Assembly: GCA_904418845.1 (NCBI GenBank)
Contig: CAJFQC010000004.1
Span: forward strand, 62,001 to 126,000
DNA: 64,000 nt
Reading direction: 5' to 3'
DNA from: an uncultured Ruminococcus sp.
GTDB taxonomy: Bacteria > Bacillota > Clostridia > Lachnospirales > Lachnospiraceae
Shown: piece after piece, positions 29,712 to 39,714 of the stretch
How the letters are laid out: each line of letters starts with the position of its first letter
How positions within the stretch are numbered: position 1 is the first letter of the stretch
Position numbers and translations under genes: made by a program
The notes under the pieces: generated by a model
Database searches by the model: none
What the model saw: the letters and a program-made list of their open reading frames with translations, nothing else
What the model was told of the DNA's origin: nothing

Positions 29712-30512
29712 ATGTATAAGCCGGGTGAAGAAAAGGATCTCCTGCTGCTTGAGAAGCGGTTTGCAGAACTTTCAAGGATTGCATATCAGCGGGATATCAT
29801 AACATTTACAGATTTTCTGAATCTGAAAGAACAGAATATCTTACATACGCTGCCAAAAGACAGATTGTCTACAAGAATTGTATCTTTTGGCGGCTATGGT
29901 ATGGCAGAGCGTCAGATGGCGGCATTTATCCCTGATGCTCTTTATTTGCGTTACGGGAAAAAGGAACTGGAACCAGACAAGATCGGGTTTCCTTTTGATG
30001 CTTTAAAGATCGCGCCTCTCAACCGTAAATTCTCGGAAGAGTTGAGTCACAGAGACTATCTGGGAGCCGTCTTAAATCTTGGCATAGAACGGTCTAGGAC
30101 AGGGGATATCCTGACATATGAGGAGGAGGCTCTGCTCTTTGTGCATAAAGACATGACAGAGCTGATCTGTTCTGAACTGACCCGCGTCCGCCATACTCCG
30201 GTTCGTTCCGAGACCGTTTCCCCGGCAAAGATCGGCTACACTCCCAAGTACGAAGAGATCAGAGGCACCGTGGCGTCTGTCAGGCTTGACAGCTTGCTCT
30301 CAGTCGCTTTTTCTTCCTCAAGGACAAAGCTTACAGGCTTGATCGAGGGCGCTAAAGTATATGTAAACGGGCGCCTTGTCACGAGCAATGGTTATCAGCC
30401 CCAGGAAGGAGATGTCATCTCAGTGCGAGGAATGGGAAAATTCTCTTATGTGGGAGCGGGAGCGCCTACAAGAAAGAAGCGCCTCGGCGTGGTCATACAT
30501 CGGTATGTATAA
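29712..30512 (+). CDS. YlmH-family RNA-binding (S4 domain) protein
   Basis: FTDFLNLKEQNIL...FGGYGMAERQMAAFIPD; S4 domain SLLSVAFSSSRTKLTGLIEGAKVYVNGRLV. Confidence 0.92.
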   Translation: MYKPGEEKDLLLLEKRFAELSRIAYQRDIITFTDFLNLKEQNILHTLPKDRLSTRIVSFGGYGMAERQMAAFIPDALYLRYGKKELEPDKIGFPFDALKIAPLNRKFSEELSHRDYLGAVLNLGIERSRTGDILTYEEEALLFVHKDMTELICSELTRVRHTPVRSETVSPAKIGYTPKYEEIRGTVASVRLDSLLSVAFSSSRTKLTGLIEGAKVYVNGRLVTSNGYQPQEGDVISVRGMGKFSYVGAGAPTRKKRLGVVIHRYV

Positions 30513-30543
30513 TACAGAAACTATAGAAGGACGGTTGACAGAA

Positions 30544-31074
30544 ATGGATAATATCAATAACATCAGTACAAAGACATCTGCACCGGCGGTTTATCTGATT
30601 TCACTGATTGGATTTGCAGCGGCAGTAGTATTAGACCAGTTTACAAAATATATGGCGATCACAACCCTCAAAGATCAGCCGGCATATGTGCTGATAGACG
30701 GTATATTCGAGCTTCGATATCTGGAAAACCGTGGCGCTGCCTTTGGCATGATGCAGAATATGCAGTATATTTTTGTAATCGGCGCGGTCATTATCTGCAC
30801 AGTTATTGTCATTTTATACAGGCGTATGCCTGCGCAGCGCCGGTACATCCCGCTGCGCATATGCGCGGTACTTCTCTGTGCTGGTGCCGTGGGAAATGTA
30901 ATCGACCGGATCCGCCTCAATTATGTGGTTGATTTTTTCTATTTCAGATTGATCGATTTTCCGATCTTTAATGTGGCGGACTGTTATGTAGTCGTTGCAT
31001 GTATTATATTCGTGCTCCTCATTCTGTTTTATTACCGTGAGGAGGATGATTTTAGTTTCCTGAGCAGAAAATAA
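30544..31074 (+). CDS. lspA: Lipoprotein signal peptidase
   Basis: VLDQFTKYMA, LENRGAAFGM, GAVGNVIDRIRLNYVVDFF, FNVADCYV. Confidence 0.95.
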   Translation: MDNINNISTKTSAPAVYLISLIGFAAAVVLDQFTKYMAITTLKDQPAYVLIDGIFELRYLENRGAAFGMMQNMQYIFVIGAVIICTVIVILYRRMPAQRRYIPLRICAVLLCAGAVGNVIDRIRLNYVVDFFYFRLIDFPIFNVADCYVVVACIIFVLLILFYYREEDDFSFLSRK

Positions 31075-31132
31075 TGGACAGTAATTGTAAACTGTGCATT
31101 TTGGTTTCACAGAAGAAAGGATTTGTACTGTC

Positions 31133-32050
31133 ATGAAAGAGATCCGGCTTACAGGCGACTGCCCGGGGGAAAGGGTCGACAGGTTTTTAAGCGAAAATAT
31201 GGCGGACCTTTCCCGTTCTTATATCCAAAAACTTTTAAAAGATGGAAGTATCCTTGTCAATGGGCGGTCGGTAAAAGCAAATTATAAAATCAATGAAGAT
31301 GATGAGATCACTATACAAATACCGGATCCGGAAGTGCTGGATATCCTTCCTGAAAATATTCCTCTTGATATCCTGTACGAGGACGATGATATCCTCGTCG
31401 TCAACAAGCCCAAAGGCATGGTTGTGCACCCATCTCCCGGCCATTACAGCCACACATTGGTCAATGCCGTACTATTTCACTGCAAAGGGCGCCTTTCCGG
31501 CATAAACGGGGTCTTAAGACCCGGCATTGTCCACCGGATAGATAAGGATACGACCGGATCACTCCTTATCTGTAAAAATGACAGATCCCATCAAATCCTT
31601 GCCGGGGCTTTAAAGGAGCATTCTATCACAAGGCGGTACCATGCCATTGTGCATGGGAATCTGAAAGAGGATACAGGGACAGTCAATGCTCCCATCGGCA
31701 GACATCCTGTTGACCGCAAAAAAATGAGTACAAAAGCGCCGGGCGGCAGACATGCGGTAACACATTATAAAGTGTTGGAACGCTTTGGCGACTACACATA
31801 TATTGAGTGCAAACTGGAGACAGGGAGAACACACCAGATCCGTGTTCATATGGCAGACATAGGCCACCCGGTATTGGGAGACGCGGTATATGGTCCGGCG
31901 AAATGTCCGTTTAAACTGGAAGGACAGACACTTCACGCGAAGATACTTGGGTTTATTCATCCTTCTGCCGGAGAATATATGGAATTTGACGCACCTCTTC
32001 CTGAGTATTTTGTCTCGCTCTTAGAACGGCTCCGTATACGAAGAGGATAA
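31133..32050 (+). CDS. RluD-family pseudouridine synthase
   Basis: S4 domain plus GIVHRIDKDTTGSLLICKND and LETGRTHQIRVHMA. Confidence 0.95.
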   Translation: MKEIRLTGDCPGERVDRFLSENMADLSRSYIQKLLKDGSILVNGRSVKANYKINEDDEITIQIPDPEVLDILPENIPLDILYEDDDILVVNKPKGMVVHPSPGHYSHTLVNAVLFHCKGRLSGINGVLRPGIVHRIDKDTTGSLLICKNDRSHQILAGALKEHSITRRYHAIVHGNLKEDTGTVNAPIGRHPVDRKKMSTKAPGGRHAVTHYKVLERFGDYTYIECKLETGRTHQIRVHMADIGHPVLGDAVYGPAKCPFKLEGQTLHAKILGFIHPSAGEYMEFDAPLPEYFVSLLERLRIRRG

Positions 32051-32170
32051 ATTTTAATTAAAGATTGTAATATGGATTCAATTTAGCTATAATAGTCATA
32101 TAAGATGTGATTGGATACTTATTTTTTATGCAAAATCACAATTTATCTGACGTAAAGGAGAGTGGCTATC

Positions 32171-32818
32171 ATGAAAACAAATACGATCATTACTATTGGA
32201 AGAGAGTTCGGAAGCGCCGGAAGAGAGATCGGCTACAAAGTGGCAGATGCCTTCGGGATAAAACTGTATGACAAGGAGATGCTTGCGCGTGCCGCGAAAG
32301 AGAGCGGGATCTGTGAGGAGATCTTTGAATCGCATGATGAGAAACCGACGAACAGTTTTCTCTATTCTCTCGTGATGGACACTTATTCCATGGGATATTC
32401 AGGGAATACATATACAGATATGCCCATCAACCATAAAGTCTTTCTCGCTCAGTTTGACGCGATCAAGAAGATTGCAGATGAAGGCCCCTGTATTCTTGTG
32501 GGGCGCTGCGCGGACTATGCGCTGGAATCTTACAAAAATGTGGTCAGCGTCTTTATCCACGCAGACATGGCTTCCCGCATCCGCAGGATTGCCAGAATCT
32601 ATGATCTGACCGATGCAAAGGCAAAAGACATGATCTTAAAGACTGATAAAAAAAGAGCGAGCTATTATAATTATTATACGAACAAAAAGTGGTCGGATGC
32701 TGAGAGCTACGAACTGTGTCTGACCAGTTCTGAGCTCGGAATAGAAGGAACCGCAAAGGCCATCATTGATTACGTTAACTTAAAGGAAAATATCAAAAGA
32801 GAGGACCGTATTATATAA
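32171..32818 (+). CDS. Cytidylate kinase-like family protein
   Basis: TIITIGREFGSAGREIGYKVADAFGIKLYDKEML; CILVGRCADYAL; Walker-A variant. Confidence 0.88.
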   Translation: MKTNTIITIGREFGSAGREIGYKVADAFGIKLYDKEMLARAAKESGICEEIFESHDEKPTNSFLYSLVMDTYSMGYSGNTYTDMPINHKVFLAQFDAIKKIADEGPCILVGRCADYALESYKNVVSVFIHADMASRIRRIARIYDLTDAKAKDMILKTDKKRASYYNYYTNKKWSDAESYELCLTSSELGIEGTAKAIIDYVNLKENIKREDRII

Positions 32819-32898
32819 AATGATTTTAAAACAGCTATAAAAATAATTAGAATAATATCTCCCGGCACATGGATATCTTAATATGTACCAGGAGATAT

Positions 32899-33651
32899 TT
32901 AAACGTTTTTTCTTTCTTCAGGCTTCCGTATAATGCGTTCCGGCCATCCGGAGATATCTCCTGTGACGATCGCATGGAACATGCGTTCCCGTACGCCGGG
33001 ATTTTCCTCGTTAAGCTGACGCAGCAGTTCCTTGGCATACTGCCGTTTAGTGTGGCCGTCCACCGGGCATTTGCTTTTTACTACGGGAAGATCATATTTA
33101 TTCTTAAAGCCAATCACGTCCATCTCATCTACGAACATGAGCGGGCGAATCACTGTAAGATCCATACGGTCTAAGTATGTTCTCGGAGAAAATGAATGGA
33201 AACGGCCCTCAAAGATCAGTGAGAGAAGCATTGTCTCGATGATATCGTCCTTGTGATGCGCGTATGCCACTTTGTTGCATCCCATTTCCCTGACCGCCTG
33301 ATTGAGCGCACCTTTTCTCATCTTTGCACACAGAGAACAGGGGTTGTTCTCTTTGCGCACATTAAAAAGGATATTATAAATATCAGACCCGACAATGCGG
33401 TAGGGAACATCCAGTTCTTTACACAAGGACTGGACAGGAGACAAATCAAAATCTTTGAATCCAAGGTCTACCGTGATCGCGCTTATCTGGAATTTTCTGG
33501 GGTAAAAACGCTTCAGGCCATGAAGCGCGTAGAGCAGTGTCAGGCTGTCTTTCCCACCGGAGATTCCCACGGCAATATGATCGCCCTCCTGGATCATATC
33601 ATATTCATCGACGGCTTTTCGTGTGTAGCTTAATAAACGCTGTAACTGCAT
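32899..33651 (-). CDS. TtcA/TilS-type ATP pyrophosphatase (tRNA thiolation family)
   Basis: IAVGISGGKDSLTLLYAL PP-loop; PCSLCAKMRKGAL; YAHHKDDIIETMLLSL. Confidence 0.88.
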   Translation of the reverse strand: MQLQRLLSYTRKAVDEYDMIQEGDHIAVGISGGKDSLTLLYALHGLKRFYPRKFQISAITVDLGFKDFDLSPVQSLCKELDVPYRIVGSDIYNILFNVRKENNPCSLCAKMRKGALNQAVREMGCNKVAYAHHKDDIIETMLLSLIFEGRFHSFSPRTYLDRMDLTVIRPLMFVDEMDVIGFKNKYDLPVVKSKCPVDGHTKRQYAKELLRQLNEENPGVRERMFHAIVTGDISGWPERIIRKPEERKNV

Positions 33652-33785
33652 TTGTATATTTCCTTTCTTATACAGAAGTTATTTCAGACGGCAGACAGGA
33701 TTTTAACCAGGCGTGCCATTTTTATATTATACTTATCCATGGCTGTAAATACAAGCAAAAGAAGATAAGGGGCTGACTTTTAGTT

Positions 33786-35798
33786 ATGAAGCAAGTAAAA
33801 ATCCCACAATTTCATGATCAGGCAGAGAGCGTGCGCAATCAGTTTGTGCAGGCACTCCCTGTTATTGTGTTTTTTCTGTTCATGTTTTACAGTGTGATTT
33901 TTCTTTTCGGGATAGAGTACACAATGGTAGTGTCGCTGGGAACGCTTATTTTCCAGGTGAATTACAAGAAGAAAAACACATATGAACAGCTTCTTCTCCT
34001 GATACCGCATCATGTGTTTCTCATGGTGCTTGCATATGCTGCCACATGGAATCTGCCGCTTTGCCTTATTTTGAACCTGGCTGTTCCGTTCTGGCTCATT
34101 TTTTCCAAGTCATCACAGTTTAATCAGCTTGGATACTTCTCCGGTTTAATGACTTTCGCATTTATGCAGTTTATGCATGTGGACTGGAATGGATTTCTTG
34201 TGCAGCTTGAAGCAATGACACTTTGCAGCATCTCCAGTGTCATCGCCATCCTGATATATATTATGCTGGATAAGAAGTCTGCAGGTATCGGAACTGAACG
34301 AAAAGTAATGCATTTGATGGGATGCATCATGAAAAAATTCTTAGATAATGAGGATTTCCGAGAGGATCTTACAGAGCTTTTCCAGTATCAGAGAGGCATA
34401 TACCAGGAGGCTCATCAACAAAGGGGAAAAAAACACGTAGTCACCTCTGAAGGGAAACTGAAATATATGTTCGCTATCCTTACGCAAAGGACAGTGTATA
34501 TGATTGCTAACCAGAGTCCTTTTATCAAACCTGCCAACGACGAGGAAAAAAACTATGCTCATATACTGGCAGACTATATGATACAGGCGGGGAATACAGA
34601 TTTCCTGTCCGGTGAAAGGACGGATGAAATACGAAGCTTAGAGGAGAAGGGGCGGCGTCTGCTCCACCGTGCAGAGCAGGAGAAAGAGGATTTTTATAAG
34701 TCGATGACGAACTTTTTCCGAATGTTTCTGTTCATCCTATATCAGGCAAAAAGAAAAGATGAGAGCAATATGCTTATGGACGAACACTGGGAGATTCCGC
34801 CTGATCAGAGATTAAAAGAGAGGATCTTAGCGCATTTCCGTCCGGACACATTCGAGATGCGGTTCGCCCTGAGAATGAGCGTTGTCCTGATGACCGGCAT
34901 GACGGTGAATATGCTCTTTGACGAGGGACATTCTTACTGGTTTGTGATGAATGCTTTTCTCCTCCTTCGCCCCATGTATGAGGACAGCAACCACAGGATG
35001 CTCACCCGTTTTACAGGCACGGCGGCCGGATGTGTCCTTGTGACGCTCCTTTTACCATTCTGCACAAGCTTTGCTTCTCATCTTATCATCGCGGGTATCA
35101 TGGTGGTCTGCATGTATACGGCCACTCCGGGAACAACTATTCATGCAGTTTTTGTCACCTGTTTTGCGCTCACGGTAACAACGCTGGCAATGGGAGAGAC
35201 TTCAGCGGCATTTCTCCGCATGGCATATGTCGTTGCGGCAGTACTTTTCGTGCTGGTTATAAACAGGTTTTTCTTCCCAACCAGCCTGGGGAGCCAGTTC
35301 CGATACAATTTCCAGATGATCTTTCATATGCATCATATGTACCTGCGTATTCTGGAAAATGCATTGACAGAGCCATTGGACTACTGGAGACTCTGTGACG
35401 CGCAGATTCAGTACCATATGGTTCACGCACAGATCAGGCAGGACCTGCCCAAGATAGAAAAAGAGAAGGAAAAGCAGGAGTATTACTATAATATTTTATC
35501 TGTTACATGGCGTATGGCGTCCGAAATACAGCAGATGTTCTTCCATGTAAAATATAAAAAAGGAACTCTGGAGGAGAGGCGGATCATGGAGCAGTATATC
35601 TATTATACAGATCACGTACTCAACCAGATTCAGGAAATGCTTCATCTGAAGAAAGAAAAACGGATCAAAAATATAGAAGGAATGAAATATCAGCGTTATA
35701 TCGAAGGAAGACCAGACTTGTCCGAACTGATGGCGCAGTACGCCCGCAATCTGTCCAGATTATATGTGATTGTGCTCAGGAGATATCGGCAGCCTTAA
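33786..35798 (+). CDS. FUSC-family membrane protein (aromatic-acid-exporter-like)
   Basis: 670 aa, two TM blocks, FEMRFALRMSVVLMTGMTVNMLFDEGHSYWFVMNAFLLLRPMYEDSNHRMLTRFTGTAAGC. Confidence 0.8.
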   Translation: MKQVKIPQFHDQAESVRNQFVQALPVIVFFLFMFYSVIFLFGIEYTMVVSLGTLIFQVNYKKKNTYEQLLLLIPHHVFLMVLAYAATWNLPLCLILNLAVPFWLIFSKSSQFNQLGYFSGLMTFAFMQFMHVDWNGFLVQLEAMTLCSISSVIAILIYIMLDKKSAGIGTERKVMHLMGCIMKKFLDNEDFREDLTELFQYQRGIYQEAHQQRGKKHVVTSEGKLKYMFAILTQRTVYMIANQSPFIKPANDEEKNYAHILADYMIQAGNTDFLSGERTDEIRSLEEKGRRLLHRAEQEKEDFYKSMTNFFRMFLFILYQAKRKDESNMLMDEHWEIPPDQRLKERILAHFRPDTFEMRFALRMSVVLMTGMTVNMLFDEGHSYWFVMNAFLLLRPMYEDSNHRMLTRFTGTAAGCVLVTLLLPFCTSFASHLIIAGIMVVCMYTATPGTTIHAVFVTCFALTVTTLAMGETSAAFLRMAYVVAAVLFVLVINRFFFPTSLGSQFRYNFQMIFHMHHMYLRILENALTEPLDYWRLCDAQIQYHMVHAQIRQDLPKIEKEKEKQEYYYNILSVTWRMASEIQQMFFHVKYKKGTLEERRIMEQYIYYTDHVLNQIQEMLHLKKEKRIKNIEGMKYQRYIEGRPDLSELMAQYARNLSRLYVIVLRRYRQP

Positions 35799-35800
35799 GC

Positions 35801-36886
35801 TCATACTTCCCTTAATTTGACAGCATCCGCGGCTTTTCGGCGCCGGTTCTCATCGATGGCGGCATAGTGCTTTTTCGTTGTGTTTACATCCTTGTGTCCG
35901 AGAACGTCCGCTACAAGATAGATATCGCCTGTTTCCTTATAAAGCGCCGTTCCATAGGTACTGCGGAGCTTGTGAGGAGTGATCTTTTTATTTGGTGTAA
36001 CCTGGCGGGCATATTTTTTTACCATGTTCTCAACCGCCTGAACGCCCATGCGCTTTCTCTGCGTGGAGAGAAAGAGTGCGTTTTCATGGCCCGGAAGCGG
36101 GAGAGTAGTCTTTCTCGTCGTATAGAGATATGTTTTCAGCGCGTTTTCTACCTCTTCACCAAAATAGACGACCATCTCGTTTCCGCCTTTTCGTGTCACC
36201 TTTACGCCGTTGTTCTTAAAATCAACATCCTGTATGTCCAGCCCGACACATTCGGAGACACGGATTCCCGTGCCAAGAAGGAGCGTCAGGATTGCAAGAT
36301 CACGGTTTTTTGTCTTTTCAAAATACGCTTTTCGCTGTCCGGTAAGATCATCGCCGCCATGATCTACATAATCCAGCAATTTGGCAACCTCGTCAGTATC
36401 CAGACGTATGATGGCTTTTTCATGGAGCTTCGGCATATCTACAAGAAGCGTCGGATTATTTGTGATTGCCTGTCTTTTATAGAAATATCCGTAAAAACTT
36501 CTGAGGGCTGACATTTTACGCGCAAGACCTTTTTCCGTGTTGGTGACCTGTTTGTTTTCCTTATTTTCATAGACTTTCAGGTATTCCTGATATTCCTCGA
36601 TATCGACAGGCTGAAGCCGCTCCAGATCGGCAAGTGTGAACTGATCTACTGTGTAATTCTTATAAAATGGATTATTTTCCATTAAAAAATGAAAAAAAAC
36701 ACGGATATCATATGCGTAAGAAATTCTTGTCCTTGCGGATGTAGTCGGCTCAACAGCACGAAAATAATCTTTTGCAAAAGGCGGAAGCGTTTTTAATATC
36801 TGCCGCAGCCGTAATGTGTTGTCAATATATTTTTGTTCATGATAGGTCCTTGTGTCTGAATTGTTTTCACTGATTGATTTCCCCAT
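35801..36886 (-). CDS. Tyrosine recombinase (XerC/XerD-like)
   Basis: LTLLLGTGIRVSECVGLDIQDVDF, HKLRSTYGTALYKETGDIYLVADVLGHKDVNTTKKHYA catalytic R-H-R..H-Y signature. Confidence 0.92.
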   Translation of the reverse strand: MGKSISENNSDTRTYHEQKYIDNTLRLRQILKTLPPFAKDYFRAVEPTTSARTRISYAYDIRVFFHFLMENNPFYKNYTVDQFTLADLERLQPVDIEEYQEYLKVYENKENKQVTNTEKGLARKMSALRSFYGYFYKRQAITNNPTLLVDMPKLHEKAIIRLDTDEVAKLLDYVDHGGDDLTGQRKAYFEKTKNRDLAILTLLLGTGIRVSECVGLDIQDVDFKNNGVKVTRKGGNEMVVYFGEEVENALKTYLYTTRKTTLPLPGHENALFLSTQRKRMGVQAVENMVKKYARQVTPNKKITPHKLRSTYGTALYKETGDIYLVADVLGHKDVNTTKKHYAAIDENRRRKAADAVKLREV

Positions 36887-37143
36887 AACATTTATCCCCT
36901 TATAATTTATTACACAAAATACTCTGTCGGAGCTGCTGTATTAACTATTTACTGTCAGACTCACAGTTATTATACCATATATGTCTTTTTATGTCTATAT
37001 CTTTTGGAAAAATCAGTATTTGTCGTATAGATTGGTTTGTATATAAGATCAGCCGGAAAGTTATCTTCTTCTGGATCATGATGCTTTCCGGCTGTCCTGG
37101 AGTGTAATATATCAATACATAGGGATGTATATTGATACCGGAA

Positions 37144-37476
37144 TTACTTAAATTCTGGAGATTCATATGCGATCACCAGGTGCATGCCCGCCTGGATCTG
37201 ATCTGATGAAAGGTTGTTCATATCCTTTAGTACCCGGACATATTCAGATGTGGAATCATATTCGGAAGTCATCGTATCCTCGGCAATATCCCACAGTGTG
37301 TCTCCTGGCTGTATCTCAACACTCTTATAATAAGTATAAACCGTATTCCCCGCGTTCTCATGGGCGGAAACAAGAAATGCTCCGCAAGTCATAGAGCTGA
37401 CTAACGCAATAATAACTGCTGCGCACAAATTACGAACCCTGTTTCTTAATCCGGGTTTTGATACTTTTTTTCTCAT
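37144..37476 (-). CDS. LysM-domain exported protein, YneA-like SOS division-inhibitor candidate
   Basis: 110 aa, N-terminal TM, single LysM (VEIQPGDTLWDIAEDTMT...IQAGMHLVI); divergent from lexA with LexA boxes between. Confidence 0.75.
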   Translation of the reverse strand: MRKKVSKPGLRNRVRNLCAAVIIALVSSMTCGAFLVSAHENAGNTVYTYYKSVEIQPGDTLWDIAEDTMTSEYDSTSEYVRVLKDMNNLSSDQIQAGMHLVIAYESPEFK

Positions 37477-37618
37477 GATCGTTCTCCCCTTTTATCCTGT
37501 GTATCCCGCGGAATTTAAAGCTGATTCCGCATAATACGTCTGCCGTCGATATTCTCAAAAGTTTCTCCAATTATGAAAAATGATCAAACCAAAAATTGTA
37601 TACAAGTATACTTTATAT

Positions 37619-37722
37619 CGAACATTTATTCCTGTCGAACATCCGTTCTTTATTTGTATTATATTATACGAACAGACGTTTGTCAACAGGTAAATCGAAC
37701 ATATTTTCGCAACAAGTGTTTG
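37619..37722. promoter_or_regulatory. Cluster of up to five LexA/SOS-box-like sites in lexA-yneA-like intergenic region
   Basis: CGAACATTTATTCC 37619, CGAACATCCGTTCT 37636, CGAACAGACGTTTG 37669, CGAACATATTTTCG 37696, GCAACAAGTGTTTG 37709; Firmicute consensus CGAACRNRYGTTYG. Confidence 0.8.
37658..37686 (-). promoter_or_regulatory. Consensus promoter TTGACA-N17-TATAAT for LysM gene
   Basis: Minus strand: -35 at 37681-37686, -10 at 37658-37663; SOS box 37669-37682 lies across -35/spacer. Confidence 0.8.
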
Positions 37723-37748
37723 CTTTTTTCTGTGTGCTGTGCTAATAT
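37720..37748 (+). promoter_or_regulatory. lexA promoter TTGCTT-N17-TAATAT
   Basis: -35 37720-37725, -10 37743-37748; overlaps SOS-like box 37709-37722. Confidence 0.65.
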
Positions 37749-37778
37749 ATCTTTAACAAAGTTGTTTCGGAGGAAATT

Positions 37779-38396
37779 ATGGCACAGGGTAAGATAAGTA
37801 AAAAACAGCAGGAAATATTAGAGTATATCAAATCACAGATATTACAGAGAGGCTTTCCGCCTGCGGTTCGTGAGATCTGTGAGGCGGTTGGATTAAAATC
37901 GACCTCTTCTGTCCACTCTCACCTTGAGACGCTGGAGAAAAACGGTTATATCCGACGCGATCCCACGAAACCGAGAGCGATAGAGATACTGGACGATGAT
38001 TTTAATCTTGTTCGAAGAGAGATGGTAAATGTGCCGATCATTGGAAGAGTCGCCGCAGGGCAGCCGATTCTCGCGGAGGAAAATATTGAAGACTACTTCC
38101 CGTTCCCCGCAGAGCGTATGCCGAACAGGCAGACGTTTCTCCTTAAGGTAAAGGGAGAAAGTATGATCAATGCCGGAATTCTAGACGGGGATTACGTTCT
38201 TGTAGAGGAAGCCAAAACAGCTTCTAACGGCAGTATGGTCGTTGCGCTTATTGACGACGGCGCCACAGTCAAGAGGTTCTATAAAGAAGAAGGCGTTTTC
38301 CGCCTCCAGCCGGAAAATGACTTCATGGACCCTATTATCGTGAAAGAAGTTTCAATTCTCGGTAAAGTGATCGGTGTAATGAGATTTTTCAAATGA
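37779..38396 (+). CDS. lexA: SOS repressor LexA
   Basis: [50 protein letters not shown]; cleavage site [24 protein letters not shown]. Confidence 0.97.
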   Translation: MAQGKISKKQQEILEYIKSQILQRGFPPAVREICEAVGLKSTSSVHSHLETLEKNGYIRRDPTKPRAIEILDDDFNLVRREMVNVPIIGRVAAGQPILAEENIEDYFPFPAERMPNRQTFLLKVKGESMINAGILDGDYVLVEEAKTASNGSMVVALIDDGATVKRFYKEEGVFRLQPENDFMDPIIVKEVSILGKVIGVMRFFK

Positions 38397-38412
38397 CAGA
38401 TTAGAAGAAACG

Positions 38413-38463
38413 AGAAGATCATGTACTGTATGGGACATTACTTCCCATGATACATGATCTTCT
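38413..38463. terminator. Bidirectional terminator between lexA and bioA
   Basis: AGAAGATCATGTA...TACATGATCTTCT 13-bp stem between convergent genes. Confidence 0.75.
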
Positions 38464-38483
38464 TTATAATATTTGCCCATCTT

Positions 38484-39698
38484 TCAACTGACAGTTGTAT
38501 TTTCAGAGAACCACTCTTTCATCGTATCGAGAACCTTGATAAGTTCCTTTTCTTCTATCACATACGGCACCATCGCATACATATAATTCAAAAACGGACG
38601 GCTGAACACTCCTCTCTCATATGCGAACTGCTGATAGCCTTTGATGGAAGCAGAGTCATATACCTCGATGCACATACAGCCGCCCATGATGCGGATTTCT
38701 TTGATCCGGGGATCGGAAAAACCTTTCATTTCACGGCGGGTAATCTCCTCGATCCTGCGGATCTTCGACATATAATCTTCCTGTTCAAACAGTTCAATGG
38801 ATTTCAATGCGACACTGCAGGCCAGGGCATTCCCCATGAATGTGGGCCCGTGCATCAGAGCGTGTTCAGGATCATCATCATAAAAGCCGTAATATACTTT
38901 ATGATTAGCTACTGTAGCGGCATGACCGATATACCCTCCGGTCAATGCTTTGCCGAGGACTAAAATATCGGGCAGGACCAGATCCGCTGCAAACCGGTTC
39001 CCTGTGCGTCCAAATCCGGTTGCTACTTCATCGAAAATAAGGAGGACGCCGTACTGATCACAAAGCTCTCTTGCACGCTCTAAAAAGGAAATATCATACA
39101 TCCGCATACCGCCGGCTCCCTGAAGCAGTGGTTCCACGATAAAGCAGTTCAAACGGTCATGATACTCGGCGAATGCTTCTTCCAGCGCGTCTGTTTTTGT
39201 GGGAATGTGGACAACATACTTGCTTTTGCCATATGCATTTAAGACAAAATGATAGTCCTCGTCATCTCCCACTTCCATCGTTTTAAAGGTATCGCCATGA
39301 TAAGCATGTTCCAGCGCCAGTACCATGGTACGCTGAGTTTCTCCCTTGTTCATATAATATTGCAGAGCCATTTTCAGAGCAACTTCAACGGCAACACTGC
39401 CAGAATCTGAAAAGAAACAGTAATCCAGATCGCCCGGAAGCCAGCTTTGCAGCTTGCCGGACAGCTTCTGCGCCGGTTCATGAGTGAGTCCGCCCAGCAT
39501 CACATGCGCAAATTTTCCCATCTGTGTTTCGATCGCTTTATTGAGCGCCGGGTGACTGTAACCGTGAATGACGCTCCACCATGAGGATACGGAATCGATC
39601 AGTTTCTGATCTTCAGTACAAAGATAAACGCCCTCTGCATTTATGATCTTATAAGGAGTTTTCATTGTTTTCATCTGTTCGTAAGGATACCAGATCAT
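38484..39698 (-). CDS. bioA: Adenosylmethionine-8-amino-7-oxononanoate aminotransferase
   Basis: WWSVIHGYSHPALNKAIE, LLIFDEVATGFGRTGNRFA, LGKALTGGYIGHAAT; neighbours bioD/bioB. Confidence 0.95.
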   Translation of the reverse strand: MIWYPYEQMKTMKTPYKIINAEGVYLCTEDQKLIDSVSSWWSVIHGYSHPALNKAIETQMGKFAHVMLGGLTHEPAQKLSGKLQSWLPGDLDYCFFSDSGSVAVEVALKMALQYYMNKGETQRTMVLALEHAYHGDTFKTMEVGDDEDYHFVLNAYGKSKYVVHIPTKTDALEEAFAEYHDRLNCFIVEPLLQGAGGMRMYDISFLERARELCDQYGVLLIFDEVATGFGRTGNRFAADLVLPDILVLGKALTGGYIGHAATVANHKVYYGFYDDDPEHALMHGPTFMGNALACSVALKSIELFEQEDYMSKIRRIEEITRREMKGFSDPRIKEIRIMGGCMCIEVYDSASIKGYQQFAYERGVFSRPFLNYMYAMVPYVIEEKELIKVLDTMKEWFSENTTVS

Positions 39699-39714
39699 TT
39701 TTATTCCCTTCCTT

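Noticed and set aside
37051-37093. Hairpin AGCCGGAAAG...CTTTCCGGCT as terminator for the LysM gene
   Set aside because: Stem is present but no U-run follows in either direction, so I did not call it a terminator.
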